Position numbers and translations under genes: made by a program. The notes beneath the pieces were generated by a model, which saw nothing but the letters and a program-made list of their open reading frames with translations, made no database searches and was not told the origin of the DNA. DNA of 62,349 nt from Mycobacterium sp. ENV421 (lineage in GTDB: Bacteria; Actinomycetota; Actinomycetes; Mycobacteriales; Mycobacteriaceae), in contig NZ_PDHO01000029.1 of the NCBI RefSeq assembly GCF_002887815.1, forward strand, positions 1 to 62,349, written 5' to 3'. This document shows, piece after piece, positions 25,312 through 34,144 of the stretch. How positions within the stretch are numbered: position 1 is the stretch's first letter; each line of letters starts with the position of its first letter.

Positions 25312-26124
25312 TCAGAGGCCGGCCAGGGCCAGCAGATGCTCGGTTTCGGGACCCTTGACCAGTGGCGCGGCGATCAGCGGATCGGTGGGCCCGAGCCCGA
25401 ACGACGGGCAATCCTTGGCCAGGACGCACACACCGCAGGCCGGCTTGCGGGCGTGGCAGACCCGGCGGCCGTGAAAAATCACGCGATGGCTCAACAGCGT
25501 CCACTCGCGGCGCTCGATCAGTTCGCCCACGATGTGTTCCACCTTGACCGGGTCTTCCTCGGCGGTCCACCGCCAACGGCGAACGAGCCGCCCGAAGTGG
25601 GTGTCGACGGTGATGCCGGGGATGTCGAAGGCATTGCCGAGGATCACGTTGGCGGTCTTGCGGCCCACGCCGGGCAGCGTCACCAATTCGTCGAGGGTGC
25701 GCGGCACTTCACCATCGAACCGCTCGACGAGTTCTTGGCCCAGCCGGATCAGCGAATTGGCCTTGTTTCGGTAGAAGCCGGTGGGACGGACCAGCTCCTC
25801 GAGTTCGGCGCGGTCGGCCTGCGCGTAATCGCGGGCGGTGCGGTACTTCTTGAACAACGCCGGCGTGGTGCGGTTGACGCCCTTATCGGTGGACTGCGCC
25901 GACAGGATGGTGGCGACGGTCAGTTCGAGCGGGTTGGTGAAATCGAGCTCGCAATACACATGCGGAAACGCCGTGGCCAAGGTGCGGTTCATCCGCCTGG
26001 CGCGCCGCACCAGACCCAGATGGGTTTCGGAGTCCCACTTTTTTGTTTCCGCCGTGCTCGCGGCCGGCGGGGTCGCAGCGCCGCCACCGGTCTTGCGCCT
26101 GGTTGACGGGCTGTTCGTGGTCAC
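25312..26124 (-). CDS. nth: Endonuclease III (DNA glycosylase/AP lyase)
   Basis: The 270-residue enzyme has the HhH-GPD core LPGVGRKTANVILGNAF with the catalytic Lys and, 18 residues on, the Asp in VDTHFGRL. The C-terminal iron-sulfur loop C-x6-C-x2-C-x5-C (CHARKPACGVCVLAKDC) binds a [4Fe-4S] cluster. It removes oxidised pyrimidines and nicks abasic sites in base excision repair. I placed the start at the GTG at 26124 (ATCGTGACCACG); longer in-frame extensions upstream are non-native. The N-terminus has a 30-residue Thr/Lys/Ala-rich extension common in mycobacteria. Confidence 0.92.
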   Translation of the reverse strand: MTTNSPSTRRKTGGGAATPPAASTAETKKWDSETHLGLVRRARRMNRTLATAFPHVYCELDFTNPLELTVATILSAQSTDKGVNRTTPALFKKYRTARDYAQADRAELEELVRPTGFYRNKANSLIRLGQELVERFDGEVPRTLDELVTLPGVGRKTANVILGNAFDIPGITVDTHFGRLVRRWRWTAEEDPVKVEHIVGELIERREWTLLSHRVIFHGRRVCHARKPACGVCVLAKDCPSFGLGPTDPLIAAPLVKGPETEHLLALAGL

Positions 26125-26218
26125 GATGCAAGGGTACTGACTGGGGTACGCCGAGCTGCGGACCGACCGGTGACAATTCGTGATCCCGCTGAGACCTTGC
26201 CCGTGTTTACTTTCCCCC

Positions 26219-26518
26219 GTGACCTGGTTGCTCGCGGTATGCGTCCCCGGGCTTTTGATGCTTTCAACCTTCGGGTTGCAAAGACTTGAAGAGGCCTTGC
26301 GTGTCGATCGGACCGCCGCCGACGAGGTCACCGAATATCTGGAACGGGCTGCCACGACGCCGGCCGCACAGGTTGCGCCGCACGCCGAACCCGCGTCCGG
26401 ACGGGCCGAAACACCGGTCCGGCGCAGCGATGACGAGCCCGGTTTGCCCACGCGCTCACATGCCTACCCACGTCCCAATCCGCAATTTCACCGGACTCAA
26501 TACGCCAATCGTGTGTAG
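26219..26518 (+). CDS. Small membrane protein (Rv3675 type)
   Basis: This protein of 99 residues starts at a GTG and has one N-terminal membrane helix (WLLAVCVPGLLMLSTFGLQ), an acidic helix LEEALRVDRTAADEVTEYLE and a disordered Pro/Arg tail. It lies between divergent nth and crp, like the M. tuberculosis gene in this position. No function is known to me. Its helix-plus-tail build suggests a single-pass membrane protein with a cytoplasmic C-terminus. Confidence 0.65.
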   Translation: MTWLLAVCVPGLLMLSTFGLQRLEEALRVDRTAADEVTEYLERAATTPAAQVAPHAEPASGRAETPVRRSDDEPGLPTRSHAYPRPNPQFHRTQYANRV

Positions 26519-26618
26519 CGTTGGCACGTCGAAAGACCGGCAACCACTAGACTGACCTTGCCCAGCCACACAGCTGGCCTGCGCATTTCATATCACCGAA
26601 GAGTTTAAGAGGGGCGAC

Positions 26619-27293
26619 GTGGACGAGATCCTGGCGAGGGCCGGAATCTTCCAGGGAGTTGAACCCAGCGCTGTTTCCGCGCTGACGAAACAGCTTCAGC
26701 CGGTTGACTTCCCGCGGGGGCATACGGTCTTCGCCGAGGGCGAGCCCGGCGACCGGCTGTACATCATCATCTCCGGGAAGGTGAAGATCGGCCGCCGTTC
26801 CCCGGACGGCCGGGAAAACCTGCTGACAATCATGGGTCCGTCGGACATGTTCGGTGAACTGTCCATCTTCGACCCGGGGCCGCGGACGTCCAGCGCCACC
26901 ACGATCACCGAGGTGCGCGCGGTCTCCATGGACCGTGATGCGCTGCGGGCGTGGATCGCCGACCGGCCGGAGATCGCCGAGCAGTTGCTGCGGGTGTTGG
27001 CCCGCCGCCTGCGCCGCACCAACAACAACCTCGCCGACCTCATCTTCACCGACGTCCCGGGGCGGGTCGCCAAGCAGCTGCTGCAGCTGGCCCAGCGATT
27101 CGGCACCCAGGAGGGCGGCGCACTGCGGGTCACCCATGACCTCACCCAAGAGGAGATCGCCCAGCTGGTGGGCGCCTCGCGCGAGACGGTCAACAAGGCC
27201 CTGGCCGATTTCGCCCACCGCGGCTGGATCCGCCTGGAGGGCAAGAGTGTGCTGATCAGCGACAGCGAGCGGCTGGCGCGGCGAGCACGCTAG
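26619..27293 (+). CDS. crp: cAMP receptor protein-family regulator Crp
   Basis: The 224-residue regulator has a cyclic-nucleotide-binding domain (about 20-135, with FGELSIFDPGPRTSSATT in the phosphate-binding cassette), a dimer helix and a C-terminal HTH (EEIAQLVGASRETVNKALADF, about 178-198) recognising TGTGA-type half sites. Size and sequence match mycobacterial Crp (Rv3676), a cAMP-modulated global regulator. The GTG start at 26619 follows AGGGGCGAC. It is monocistronic and converges on the MBL-fold gene. Confidence 0.93.
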   Translation: MDEILARAGIFQGVEPSAVSALTKQLQPVDFPRGHTVFAEGEPGDRLYIIISGKVKIGRRSPDGRENLLTIMGPSDMFGELSIFDPGPRTSSATTITEVRAVSMDRDALRAWIADRPEIAEQLLRVLARRLRRTNNNLADLIFTDVPGRVAKQLLQLAQRFGTQEGGALRVTHDLTQEEIAQLVGASRETVNKALADFAHRGWIRLEGKSVLISDSERLARRAR

Positions 27294-27303
27294 AGCCCGC
27301 TGA

Positions 27304-28104
27304 TCACGCGCGCAGATAGTCCAGCTGGGCGCGCACCGATTTCTCGGCGGCGTCCCACAGTTTCTGGTCGACGTCGGTGTAGACGTGTTCGACGACCTGC
27401 CGCGCGGTGGCGTCCGCACCGAGCGCCCGCAGGGCCTGGCGAACCTGCTCGAGCCGTTCTTCGCGGTGCGATAGATACAAGGTGGTGACGGCTTCGAGGT
27501 CGTCGAGGTCGGGGCCATGCCCCGGCAGCACCGTGCGAGGCCCGAGCCCCTGCAGCCGGCGCAACGAATCCAGGTATTGGGTCAGGCTGCCGTCCTCGTC
27601 GTCGATGACGGTGGTGCCACGGCCGAGCACCGTGTCGGCGGTCAGCACCGGACCTTTCCCGGCGCTGCGCTTGCCCCTGGCATCGTCGACCAGGAACGAC
27701 AGTGAGTCCGCGGTGTGTCCGGGGGTGGCCATCACCGTGATCCGCAGGCCGGCGGCGTCAATGACCTCACCATCGCTCAACGGTCCGCCGAGCCCGCGCA
27801 GGAACCCGCTGCCCACCGAGCGCACCACGGCTCCGGTCCGGTCGACGATCTTGTCGATGCCACCGGTGTGGTCCTCGTGCTTGTGACTGATCAGCACCAG
27901 CGAGATGGTGCCGAGCTCGGCGAGCCTGTCGATGTGCTCGTCGTCGTCGGGACCCGGGTCGACGATCACCATCTCGTCGCTGCCGGGCCCGCGCAGCACC
28001 CACGTGTTGGTGCCGTCCAGCGTCATGATCCCCGGGTTGTTGCACAGGAGTACCGAGGCCGTGTCGGTCACCGGCCGCAGAATCCCGTACGCCGGATGGG
28101 TCAT
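27304..28104 (-). CDS. Metallo-beta-lactamase-fold hydrolase (Rv3677c type)
   Basis: The 266-residue enzyme has the zinc motif SHKHEDHTGG (HxHxDH), further ligands in ATPGHTADSL and LPGHGPDL, and the C-terminal helical part of the LACTB2-like group. It probably hydrolyses an ester or phosphodiester; LACTB2 relatives are single-strand RNases, but the substrate here is unknown. The ATG overlaps the RidA-like stop by four bases (ATGA). Small gene 28553-28714, the RidA gene and this gene form one operon. Confidence 0.82.
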   Translation of the reverse strand: MTHPAYGILRPVTDTASVLLCNNPGIMTLDGTNTWVLRGPGSDEMVIVDPGPDDDEHIDRLAELGTISLVLISHKHEDHTGGIDKIVDRTGAVVRSVGSGFLRGLGGPLSDGEVIDAAGLRITVMATPGHTADSLSFLVDDARGKRSAGKGPVLTADTVLGRGTTVIDDEDGSLTQYLDSLRRLQGLGPRTVLPGHGPDLDDLEAVTTLYLSHREERLEQVRQALRALGADATARQVVEHVYTDVDQKLWDAAEKSVRAQLDYLRA

Positions 28105-28556
28105 TCCACCTCGGCGATGAGCTCGACCTCCACCGGCGCGTTCAGCGGCAGCTCGGATACTCCGACCGCGGAGCGAGCGTGCGTGCCGGCCTCGCCGAAC
28201 ACCTCACCCAGGAACTCCGAGGCCCCGTTGATGACACCGGGTTGACCGGTGAAGCCGGGCGCCGACGCGACGAACCCGACCACCTTGACCACCCGCGTCA
28301 CCTTGTCGAGGCCCACCAGCGCGTCGATCGCGGCCAGGGCGTTCAGCGCACACACCTGCGCGGCCTGCTTGGCCTGCTCGGCGGTCACCTCGGCGCCGAC
28401 CTTGCCGGTGTGGACCAGGCTGCCCGATTCGGTCGGAAGCTGGCCGGAGGTATAGACGAGGTTGCCGGTCCGCACCGCGGGCACGTACGCCGCCAGCGGC
28501 TTGGCGGGCGTCGGCAGGGTCAGCCCGAGCTCGGCCAACCGCTGGGATGGGGTCAC
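28101..28556 (-). CDS. RidA/YjgF-family protein (Rv3678c type)
   Basis: The 151-residue protein has the RidA fold signature AVRTGNLVYTSGQLPTESG, VCALNALAAID and a C-terminal segment ending NAPVEVELIAEVE. It belongs to the less-characterised Rid2-7 type branch rather than the classic imine deaminase, because the usual Arg in the C-terminal PxDxRVE-like motif is not obvious. It starts at a GTG overlapping the stop of the 53-residue gene upstream. Cytoplasmic. Confidence 0.8.
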   Translation of the reverse strand: MTPSQRLAELGLTLPTPAKPLAAYVPAVRTGNLVYTSGQLPTESGSLVHTGKVGAEVTAEQAKQAAQVCALNALAAIDALVGLDKVTRVVKVVGFVASAPGFTGQPGVINGASEFLGEVFGEAGTHARSAVGVSELPLNAPVEVELIAEVE

Positions 28557-28714
28557 TTGGGGCGCTTCAGGTACGCGACATGCTGTTCACCGGTAGGGCC
28601 GGGGAGGACCGCGACCAGTTCCCAGCCGTCGGCGCCCCACTGGTCGAGGATCTGCTTGGTGGCGTGGGTCAGCAGCGGAACCGTGGCGTATTCCCATGTC
28701 GTGGGTTGACTCAT
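28553..28714 (-). CDS. Small DUF4177-like protein (Rv3678A type)
   Basis: A 53-residue frame reads MSQPTTWEYATVPLLTHATK, then ILDQWGADGWELVAVLPGP and a basic end (YLKRPK). The WEYATVPL and GADGWELV blocks are typical of DUF4177-like small proteins, a single beta-helix-beta unit. The TGA stop overlaps the GTG of the RidA gene, which supports translation and co-expression. Function unknown. Confidence 0.8.
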   Translation of the reverse strand: MSQPTTWEYATVPLLTHATKQILDQWGADGWELVAVLPGPTGEQHVAYLKRPK

Positions 28715-28779
28715 GACCGAAGCCTATCGCTCGCTCCCTTTGCCGCCGGGGCCCACAGGGGCTTGGCTAGCATGCACTG

Positions 28780-29799
28780 ATGGCGACCACATCGAGCGAC
28801 GGCAGCTCTCTGGCCTGGCCCTCCCGTCTGACCAAGGCGCGGCTGCACTTCGTGACCGGCAAGGGCGGTACCGGCAAGACCACGGTCGCAGCGGCGCTCG
28901 CACTGACCCTGGCCGCGGGCGGTCGCAGGGTGCTGCTCGTGGAAGTTGAAGGGCGGCAAGGCATTGCGCAGCTGTTCGACGTTCCGCCGCTGCCCTACGA
29001 GGAGCTGAAGATCGCCACCGCCGAGGGCGGCGGCCACGTCAACGCGCTGGCTGTCGACATCGAGGCGGCGTTCCTGGAATACCTCGACATGTTCTACAAC
29101 CTCGGCCTGGCCGGCCGGGCGATGCGCCGGATCGGTGCCATCGAGTTCGCGACGACGATCGCGCCGGGCCTGCGTGACGTCTTGCTCACCGGCAAGATCA
29201 AGGAGTCGGTGGTGCGACTGGACCGCAACAAGCGCCCGGCGTACGACGCGATCGTCGTCGACTCTCCTCCGACCGGCCGGATCGCCCGGTTCCTCGACGT
29301 CACCAAGGCCGTCTCGGACCTGGCCAAGGGCGGCCCGGTGCACTCGCAGGCCGACGGCGTGGTCAAGCTGCTGCACTCCGAGCAGACCGCGATCCATCTG
29401 GTGACCCTGCTCGAGGCGCTGCCGATCCAGGAGACCATCGAGGCCATAGAGGAACTCAAAGAACTCGGCCTGCCCATCGGCAGCGTGATCGTGAACCGCA
29501 ACATCCCGCCGTTCCTGCCCGCCGCCGACCTCGCGAAGGCCGCCGAGGGCGACATCGATGCCGACGCGGTGCGCGCCGGCCTCGACATGGTGGGCATCAA
29601 TCTGGCCGACGACGACTTCGCCGGGCTGCTGACGGAGACCATCGAGCACGCCAGCCGGATCAAGGCCCGCTCCGAGAGCGCTGAGCAACTCGACCGTCTG
29701 GAGGTTCCACGCCTGGAGCTCCCGACGATCGCCGACGGGGTGGATTTGGGAAGTCTGTACGAGTTGGCGGAAACGCTTGCGCAGCAAGGTGTCCGATGA
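28780..29799 (+). CDS. ArsA/Get3-like ATPase, first of pair (Rv3679 type)
   Basis: The 339-residue protein has the deviant Walker A of the SIMIBI class, TGKGGTGKTTVAAAL (about 26-40), switch I-like region and a Walker B DAIVVDSPPTGR (about 162-173). ArsA/Get3 homologues couple ATP hydrolysis to handling of membrane proteins or anions. In mycobacteria this gene and the next are always paired; from published work the two proteins form a complex linked to envelope or glycerol metabolism, but I cannot derive that from sequence. No arsenite-binding Cys cluster is seen. The second gene starts 55 bases later. Confidence 0.82.
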   Translation: MATTSSDGSSLAWPSRLTKARLHFVTGKGGTGKTTVAAALALTLAAGGRRVLLVEVEGRQGIAQLFDVPPLPYEELKIATAEGGGHVNALAVDIEAAFLEYLDMFYNLGLAGRAMRRIGAIEFATTIAPGLRDVLLTGKIKESVVRLDRNKRPAYDAIVVDSPPTGRIARFLDVTKAVSDLAKGGPVHSQADGVVKLLHSEQTAIHLVTLLEALPIQETIEAIEELKELGLPIGSVIVNRNIPPFLPAADLAKAAEGDIDADAVRAGLDMVGINLADDDFAGLLTETIEHASRIKARSESAEQLDRLEVPRLELPTIADGVDLGSLYELAETLAQQGVR

Positions 29800-29854
29800 G
29801 TGATGCGAAGAGGGCACGTCAGGCGGACGTGACGACGACAATCGGAGTGAAGCG

Positions 29855-30988
29855 ATGAGCACCGCGCCCCCAGTACTCGACATGAAGTCGATCCTGGCCG
29901 ACAAGTCCAACCGGGTCGTGGTGTGTTGTGGCGCCGGCGGCGTCGGCAAGACCACCACCGCGGCGTCGATGGCATTGCGCGCCGCCGAATACGGCCGTCA
30001 CGTTGTGGTGTTGACCATCGACCCCGCCAAGCGACTGGCGCAGGCCTTGGGAATCGAGGAGCTCGGCAACACGCCGCAGCGGGTACCGCTGGCTCCGGAG
30101 GTGACCGGCGAGCTGTACGCGATGATGCTCGACATGCGCCGGACGTTCGACGAGATGGTGGTCGAATACTCGGGATCCGAACGCGCACAGTCGATTCTGG
30201 ACAATCAGTTCTATCAGACCGTCGCCACATCACTGGCCGGCACGCAGGAATACATGGCCATGGAGAAGCTCGGCCAGCTGCTCGGTCAGGACCGCTGGGA
30301 TCTGGTGGTGGTGGACACGCCGCCGTCGCGCAACGCCCTGGACTTCCTCGACGCACCGAAGCGGCTCGGCAGCTTCATGGACGGCCGCCTCTGGCGGTTG
30401 CTCCTGGCGCCCGGTCGCGGCTTCGGCAAGCTGGTGACCGGTGTCGTCGGCCTGGCGATGAAGGCCATGTCGACCATCCTCGGTTCGCAGATGCTCTCGG
30501 ACGCTTCGGCATTCGTGCAATCGCTGGATTCGACGTTCGGCGGTTTCCGCGAGAAGGCGGACCGCACCTACGAGTTGCTCAAGCGCCGCGGCACTCAGTT
30601 CGTGGTGGTGTCGGCGGCCGAGCCGGATGCGCTTCGCGAGGCGTCATTCTTCGTCGACCGGCTCTCGACGGAGGGCATGCCGTTGGCGGGGCTGATCCTC
30701 AACCGCACCCACCCGACGCTGTCCTCGCTCACCGTGGAGCGCGCCATCGACGGCATCGAGGAGTTGGAAGCAGCGGGCCCCGACAACGGGAATCAACTTG
30801 CGGCGGCGGTGCTGCAGATCCACGCCGACCGGGCGCAGACCGCCAAGCGGGAGGTGCGGTTGTTGTCGCGGTTCACGGGCGCCAATCCGCATGTTCCGGT
30901 GGTGGGCGTGCCCTCGTTGCCGTTCGATGTGTCGGATCTCGACGCCTTGCAGGCGATCGCCGATCAGATCACGGGAGAAACCGCGTAA
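29855..30988 (+). CDS. ArsA/Get3-like ATPase, second of pair (Rv3680 type)
   Basis: The 377-residue partner has CGAGGVGKTTTAASMAL (about 27-43), LTIDPAKRLAQAL (A-motif) and a Walker B WDLVVVDTPPSRNALDFLD. A hydrophobic helical region (about 185-215, RLWRLLLAPGRGFGKL...) resembles the client-binding groove of Get3 proteins. The start ATG has GGAGTGAAG upstream. It ends at a strong bidirectional terminator shared with whiB4. Confidence 0.82.
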   Translation: MSTAPPVLDMKSILADKSNRVVVCCGAGGVGKTTTAASMALRAAEYGRHVVVLTIDPAKRLAQALGIEELGNTPQRVPLAPEVTGELYAMMLDMRRTFDEMVVEYSGSERAQSILDNQFYQTVATSLAGTQEYMAMEKLGQLLGQDRWDLVVVDTPPSRNALDFLDAPKRLGSFMDGRLWRLLLAPGRGFGKLVTGVVGLAMKAMSTILGSQMLSDASAFVQSLDSTFGGFREKADRTYELLKRRGTQFVVVSAAEPDALREASFFVDRLSTEGMPLAGLILNRTHPTLSSLTVERAIDGIEELEAAGPDNGNQLAAAVLQIHADRAQTAKREVRLLSRFTGANPHVPVVGVPSLPFDVSDLDALQAIADQITGETA

Positions 30989-30991
30989 AGA

Positions 30992-31017
30992 GAGTCCCGG
31001 CCGATCGGCCGGGACTC
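30992..31017. terminator. Bidirectional hairpin terminator
   Basis: A perfect 26-bp palindrome (arm GAGTCCCGGCC, loop GATC) lies between the convergent ATPase and whiB4 genes. It can fold on either transcript. No strong U-run follows, as is common in mycobacteria. Confidence 0.75.
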
Positions 31018-31027
31018 CTCGCGAAAA

Positions 31028-31381
31028 TTAGCTGACGCTGCGGTGCTTGCGCTGCGCGGCGAAGAATTCCGACCAGGACACCACTTCGGGGTGCTGCTTG
31101 AGCAGTGCGCGACGCTGACGTTCCGTCATGCCGCCCCACACACCGAATTCCACCCGATTGTCGAGCGCGTCCGCGCCACACTCGGCCATGACCGGACAGT
31201 GACGGCAGATGACCGCGGCCTTGCGCTGGGCGGCGCCGCGGACGAATAGCTCATCGGGGTCGGTTGACCGGCACAAAGCTCGCGAAACCCACGCGATCCG
31301 GGCTTCCCCGTCCGCACCTGGGATGGATCCGTGCAAAAGCGCTGCGCTTGGCTTGCGAACAGCGGTCCGAATACCTGACAC
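31028..31381 (-). CDS. whiB4: WhiB4 iron-sulfur redox regulator
   Basis: The 117-residue protein has the four conserved Cys that hold a [4Fe-4S] cluster (Cys37, Cys59, Cys62, Cys68 in ALCRSTD and VICRHCPVMAEC), the GVWGGMTERQRR turn and a basic C-terminus for DNA binding. The sequence DPDELFVRGAAQRKAA is close to M. tuberculosis WhiB4, a redox sensor that controls oxidative-stress genes. I chose the GTG at 31381, which has GAAGGGGA upstream. A 290-base divergent promoter region separates it from ponA2. Confidence 0.92.
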   Translation of the reverse strand: MSGIRTAVRKPSAALLHGSIPGADGEARIAWVSRALCRSTDPDELFVRGAAQRKAAVICRHCPVMAECGADALDNRVEFGVWGGMTERQRRALLKQHPEVVSWSEFFAAQRKHRSVS

Positions 31382-31673
31382 CGACGGTCCCCTTCGTCCG
31401 GCCGCTGTCTGCGGCTGACAATCTTCTGGTGTAGGCCGCGTATGCGATCTACGCCACATTGCGACTTGGAGTGTTACCTGTATCGCACTGTCTGTTTAAG
31501 TTAGGTGGTCAGGTATCTTTTGCGCAACAGTTGAATCACAGGTTTTTTGGGACGACCGTCCAGACCGATCATGAACTGGCATTTTCTGACTATCGCGTAA
31601 ATACCGTCGATATCCTCGTAGGCCGAGGGACGCTGCGCAAGACCCGTCCCGGTCTCTCGTTACTCTGTAGCTC

Positions 31674-34106
31674 ATGTCGGAACGCCCGCCAGCCGGGGCC
31701 ACGATCATCAAGCTGGCCTGGTGCTGCCTGTTGGCCAGCGTGATACTGGCGGCGCTCCTATTTCCCGTGGTCGGCGGGGTGGGACTGATTTCCAACCGCG
31801 CCTCCGATGTGGTGGCCAACGGCTCGGCTCAGCTGGTCGAGGGCGAAGTGCCCGCGGTGACCACCATGGTGGATGCCAAGGGCAACCCCATCGCCTGGCT
31901 GTACTCGCAACGTCGCTTCGAGGTTCCGAGCGACAAAATCGCCGACACCATGAAGCTGGCAATCGTGTCCATCGAGGACAAGAGATTTGCCGAACATAAC
32001 GGTGTCGACTGGAAAGGCACGCTCACCGGCTTGGCCGGTTACGCCTCCGGCGACGTCGACACCCGCGGCGGCTCCACGATCGAGCAGCAGTACGTCAAGA
32101 ACTATCAGCTGCTGGTGATCGCCCAGACGGACGCCGAGAAGCGTGCGGCCGTGGAGACCACGCCGGCCCGCAAGCTGCGGGAGATCCGGATGGCGCTCAC
32201 GCTGGACAAGACGTTCACCAAAGCTGAGATCTTGACCCGCTATCTGAACCTGGTCAGCTTCGGCAACGGCGCCTTCGGCATCCAGGACGCCGCCCAGACG
32301 TACTTCGGCATTGACGCCTCCCAGCTGAACTGGCAGCAGGCCGCACTGCTGGCCGGGATGGTGCAGTCGACCAGCGCGCTGAACCCGTACACCAACCCCG
32401 ACGGCGCGCTGGCGCGCCGCAACCTCGTGCTCGACACGATGATCGACAACGTCCCGGGCAAGGCCGATGAGCTGCGGGCCGCCAAGCAGGAACCGCTGGG
32501 CATCCTGCCGCAGCCGAATGAACTGCCGCGCGGCTGCATCGCCGCCGGCGACCGCGCGTTCTTCTGCGATTACGTGCAGGAGTACCTCGCGCGGGCCGGC
32601 ATCAGCAAGGACCAGCTCGCCCGCGGCGGCTATCTGATCAAGACCACGCTGGATCCCGATGTGCAGAATTCGGTGAAGAGCGCCGTCGACTCGCTTGCCC
32701 CGCCGGATATCAACGGCATCGCCAGCGTGATGAGCGTCGTGCTGCCGGGCAAGGACTCCCACCCGGTGGTCGCGATGGTCAGTAACCGGACCTACGGTCT
32801 GAACTCCGCGGTCGGGGAAACCATGCAGCCGCAACCCTTTTCGCTCGCCGGTGACGGTGCGGGCTCGATCTTCAAGATCTTCACCACGGCCGCCGCGCTG
32901 GACATGGGCATGGGTATCAACGCCAATCTCGACGCCCCCTCGCGCTTCGAGGCGAAAGGGCTCGGCAGTGGCGGCGCCAAAGGCTGCCCACGGGACACCT
33001 GGTGTGTGCAGAACGACGGCAACTACCGCGGATCGATGAGCGTCACCGACGCGCTGGCCCAGTCGCCCAACACCGCGTTCGCAAAGCTGATTTCCCAGGT
33101 GGGCGTGCAGCGCACGGTCGATATGGCCGTCAAACTGGGCCTGCGTTCCTACGCCGAGCCCGGTACCGCGCGTCCGTACGATCCCGACACCAACGAGAGC
33201 CTCGCCGACTTCATCAAGCGGCAGAATCTCGGATCGTTCACGCTGGGCCCCATCCAGGTCAACGCGCTCGAGTTGTCCAACGTCGCGGCCACGCTGGCCT
33301 CCGGTGGCACCTGGTGCCCGCCCAACCCCGTCGACAAGCTCTACGACCGCAACGGCAACGAGGTCTCCGTCACCACCGAGACCTGCGATCAGGTGGTGCC
33401 GGAAGGCTTGGCCAACACGCTGTCCAACGCGCTGAGCAAGGACGATGTCAGCGGTACCGCGGCAGCGTCGGCCCGCTCGGTGGGCTGGGACCTGCCGACG
33501 TCGGGCAAGACCGGCACCACCGAGGCACATCGGTCCTCGGGTTTCCTCGGCTACACCAACCGCTACGCGGCGGCCGCCTACATCTACGACGACTCCACGT
33601 CCCCGTCCGATCTGTGTTCCTTCCCGCTGCGGCAGTGCGGCGACGGCAACCTCTACGGCGGTAATGAACCGGCCAAGACCTGGTTCACGGCGATGAAGCC
33701 GATCGCGACGAACTTCGGCGACGTCGCGCTCCCGCCCACCGATCCGCGCTACGTCGACGGCGGCCCGGGCTCCCGGGTGCCGACCGTGTCGGGCCTGACC
33801 CAGGACGCGGCGCGGACCCGCCTGAAGGAATCCGGCTTCCAGGTGGCCGACCAGGCCAGCCCGGTCAACAGCACATCGCCGGCCGGCACGGTGGTCGGCA
33901 CGTCGCCGGGCGGGCAGACGATTCCCGGCTCGATCATCACGATCCAGATCAGCAACGGCATACCGCCTGCCCCGCCGCCGCCTCCGCCTGGGGCTCCGCC
34001 GATACCGGGGCTCGACGGTGCGCCGTTCGGGCAGACCGTCGTCGAGATCCCCGGACTCCCGCCGATCACCGTTCCGCTGCTGGCGCCGCCTCCGCCGCCA
34101 CCATGA
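31674..34106 (+). CDS. ponA2: PonA2, bifunctional class A penicillin-binding protein
   Basis: The 810-residue protein has a short cytoplasmic tail, one membrane helix (about 12-35), a GT51 glycosyltransferase domain with the catalytic Glu near 101 (SIEDKRFAEHNGVD) and RGGSTIEQQYVKNY, and a transpeptidase domain with Ser398-x-x-Lys401 (GSIFK), SPN and Lys612-Thr-Gly (KTGTTE). One PASTA domain (about 702-765) and a Pro-rich tail follow. It polymerises and crosslinks peptidoglycan outside the membrane. Mycobacterial PonA2 supports survival in non-replicating and stressed cells. Upstream of the ATG lies a gene-free 292-base region shared with whiB4. Confidence 0.93.
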   Translation: MSERPPAGATIIKLAWCCLLASVILAALLFPVVGGVGLISNRASDVVANGSAQLVEGEVPAVTTMVDAKGNPIAWLYSQRRFEVPSDKIADTMKLAIVSIEDKRFAEHNGVDWKGTLTGLAGYASGDVDTRGGSTIEQQYVKNYQLLVIAQTDAEKRAAVETTPARKLREIRMALTLDKTFTKAEILTRYLNLVSFGNGAFGIQDAAQTYFGIDASQLNWQQAALLAGMVQSTSALNPYTNPDGALARRNLVLDTMIDNVPGKADELRAAKQEPLGILPQPNELPRGCIAAGDRAFFCDYVQEYLARAGISKDQLARGGYLIKTTLDPDVQNSVKSAVDSLAPPDINGIASVMSVVLPGKDSHPVVAMVSNRTYGLNSAVGETMQPQPFSLAGDGAGSIFKIFTTAAALDMGMGINANLDAPSRFEAKGLGSGGAKGCPRDTWCVQNDGNYRGSMSVTDALAQSPNTAFAKLISQVGVQRTVDMAVKLGLRSYAEPGTARPYDPDTNESLADFIKRQNLGSFTLGPIQVNALELSNVAATLASGGTWCPPNPVDKLYDRNGNEVSVTTETCDQVVPEGLANTLSNALSKDDVSGTAAASARSVGWDLPTSGKTGTTEAHRSSGFLGYTNRYAAAAYIYDDSTSPSDLCSFPLRQCGDGNLYGGNEPAKTWFTAMKPIATNFGDVALPPTDPRYVDGGPGSRVPTVSGLTQDAARTRLKESGFQVADQASPVNSTSPAGTVVGTSPGGQTIPGSIITIQISNGIPPAPPPPPPGAPPIPGLDGAPFGQTVVEIPGLPPITVPLLAPPPPPP

Positions 34107-34144
34107 TCGGGTGAACGGCGGACGGGGGCAGTATTCTTGCCGTT

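Noticed and set aside
30992..31017. Transposon inverted repeat or operator
   Set aside because: The palindrome sits between two convergent gene ends, which fits a terminator better.
31758..33530. 590-codon minus-strand open frame over ponA2
   Set aside because: Antisense shadow of a protein with all expected catalytic motifs; Gly/Arg/His-rich composition is typical of such shadows.
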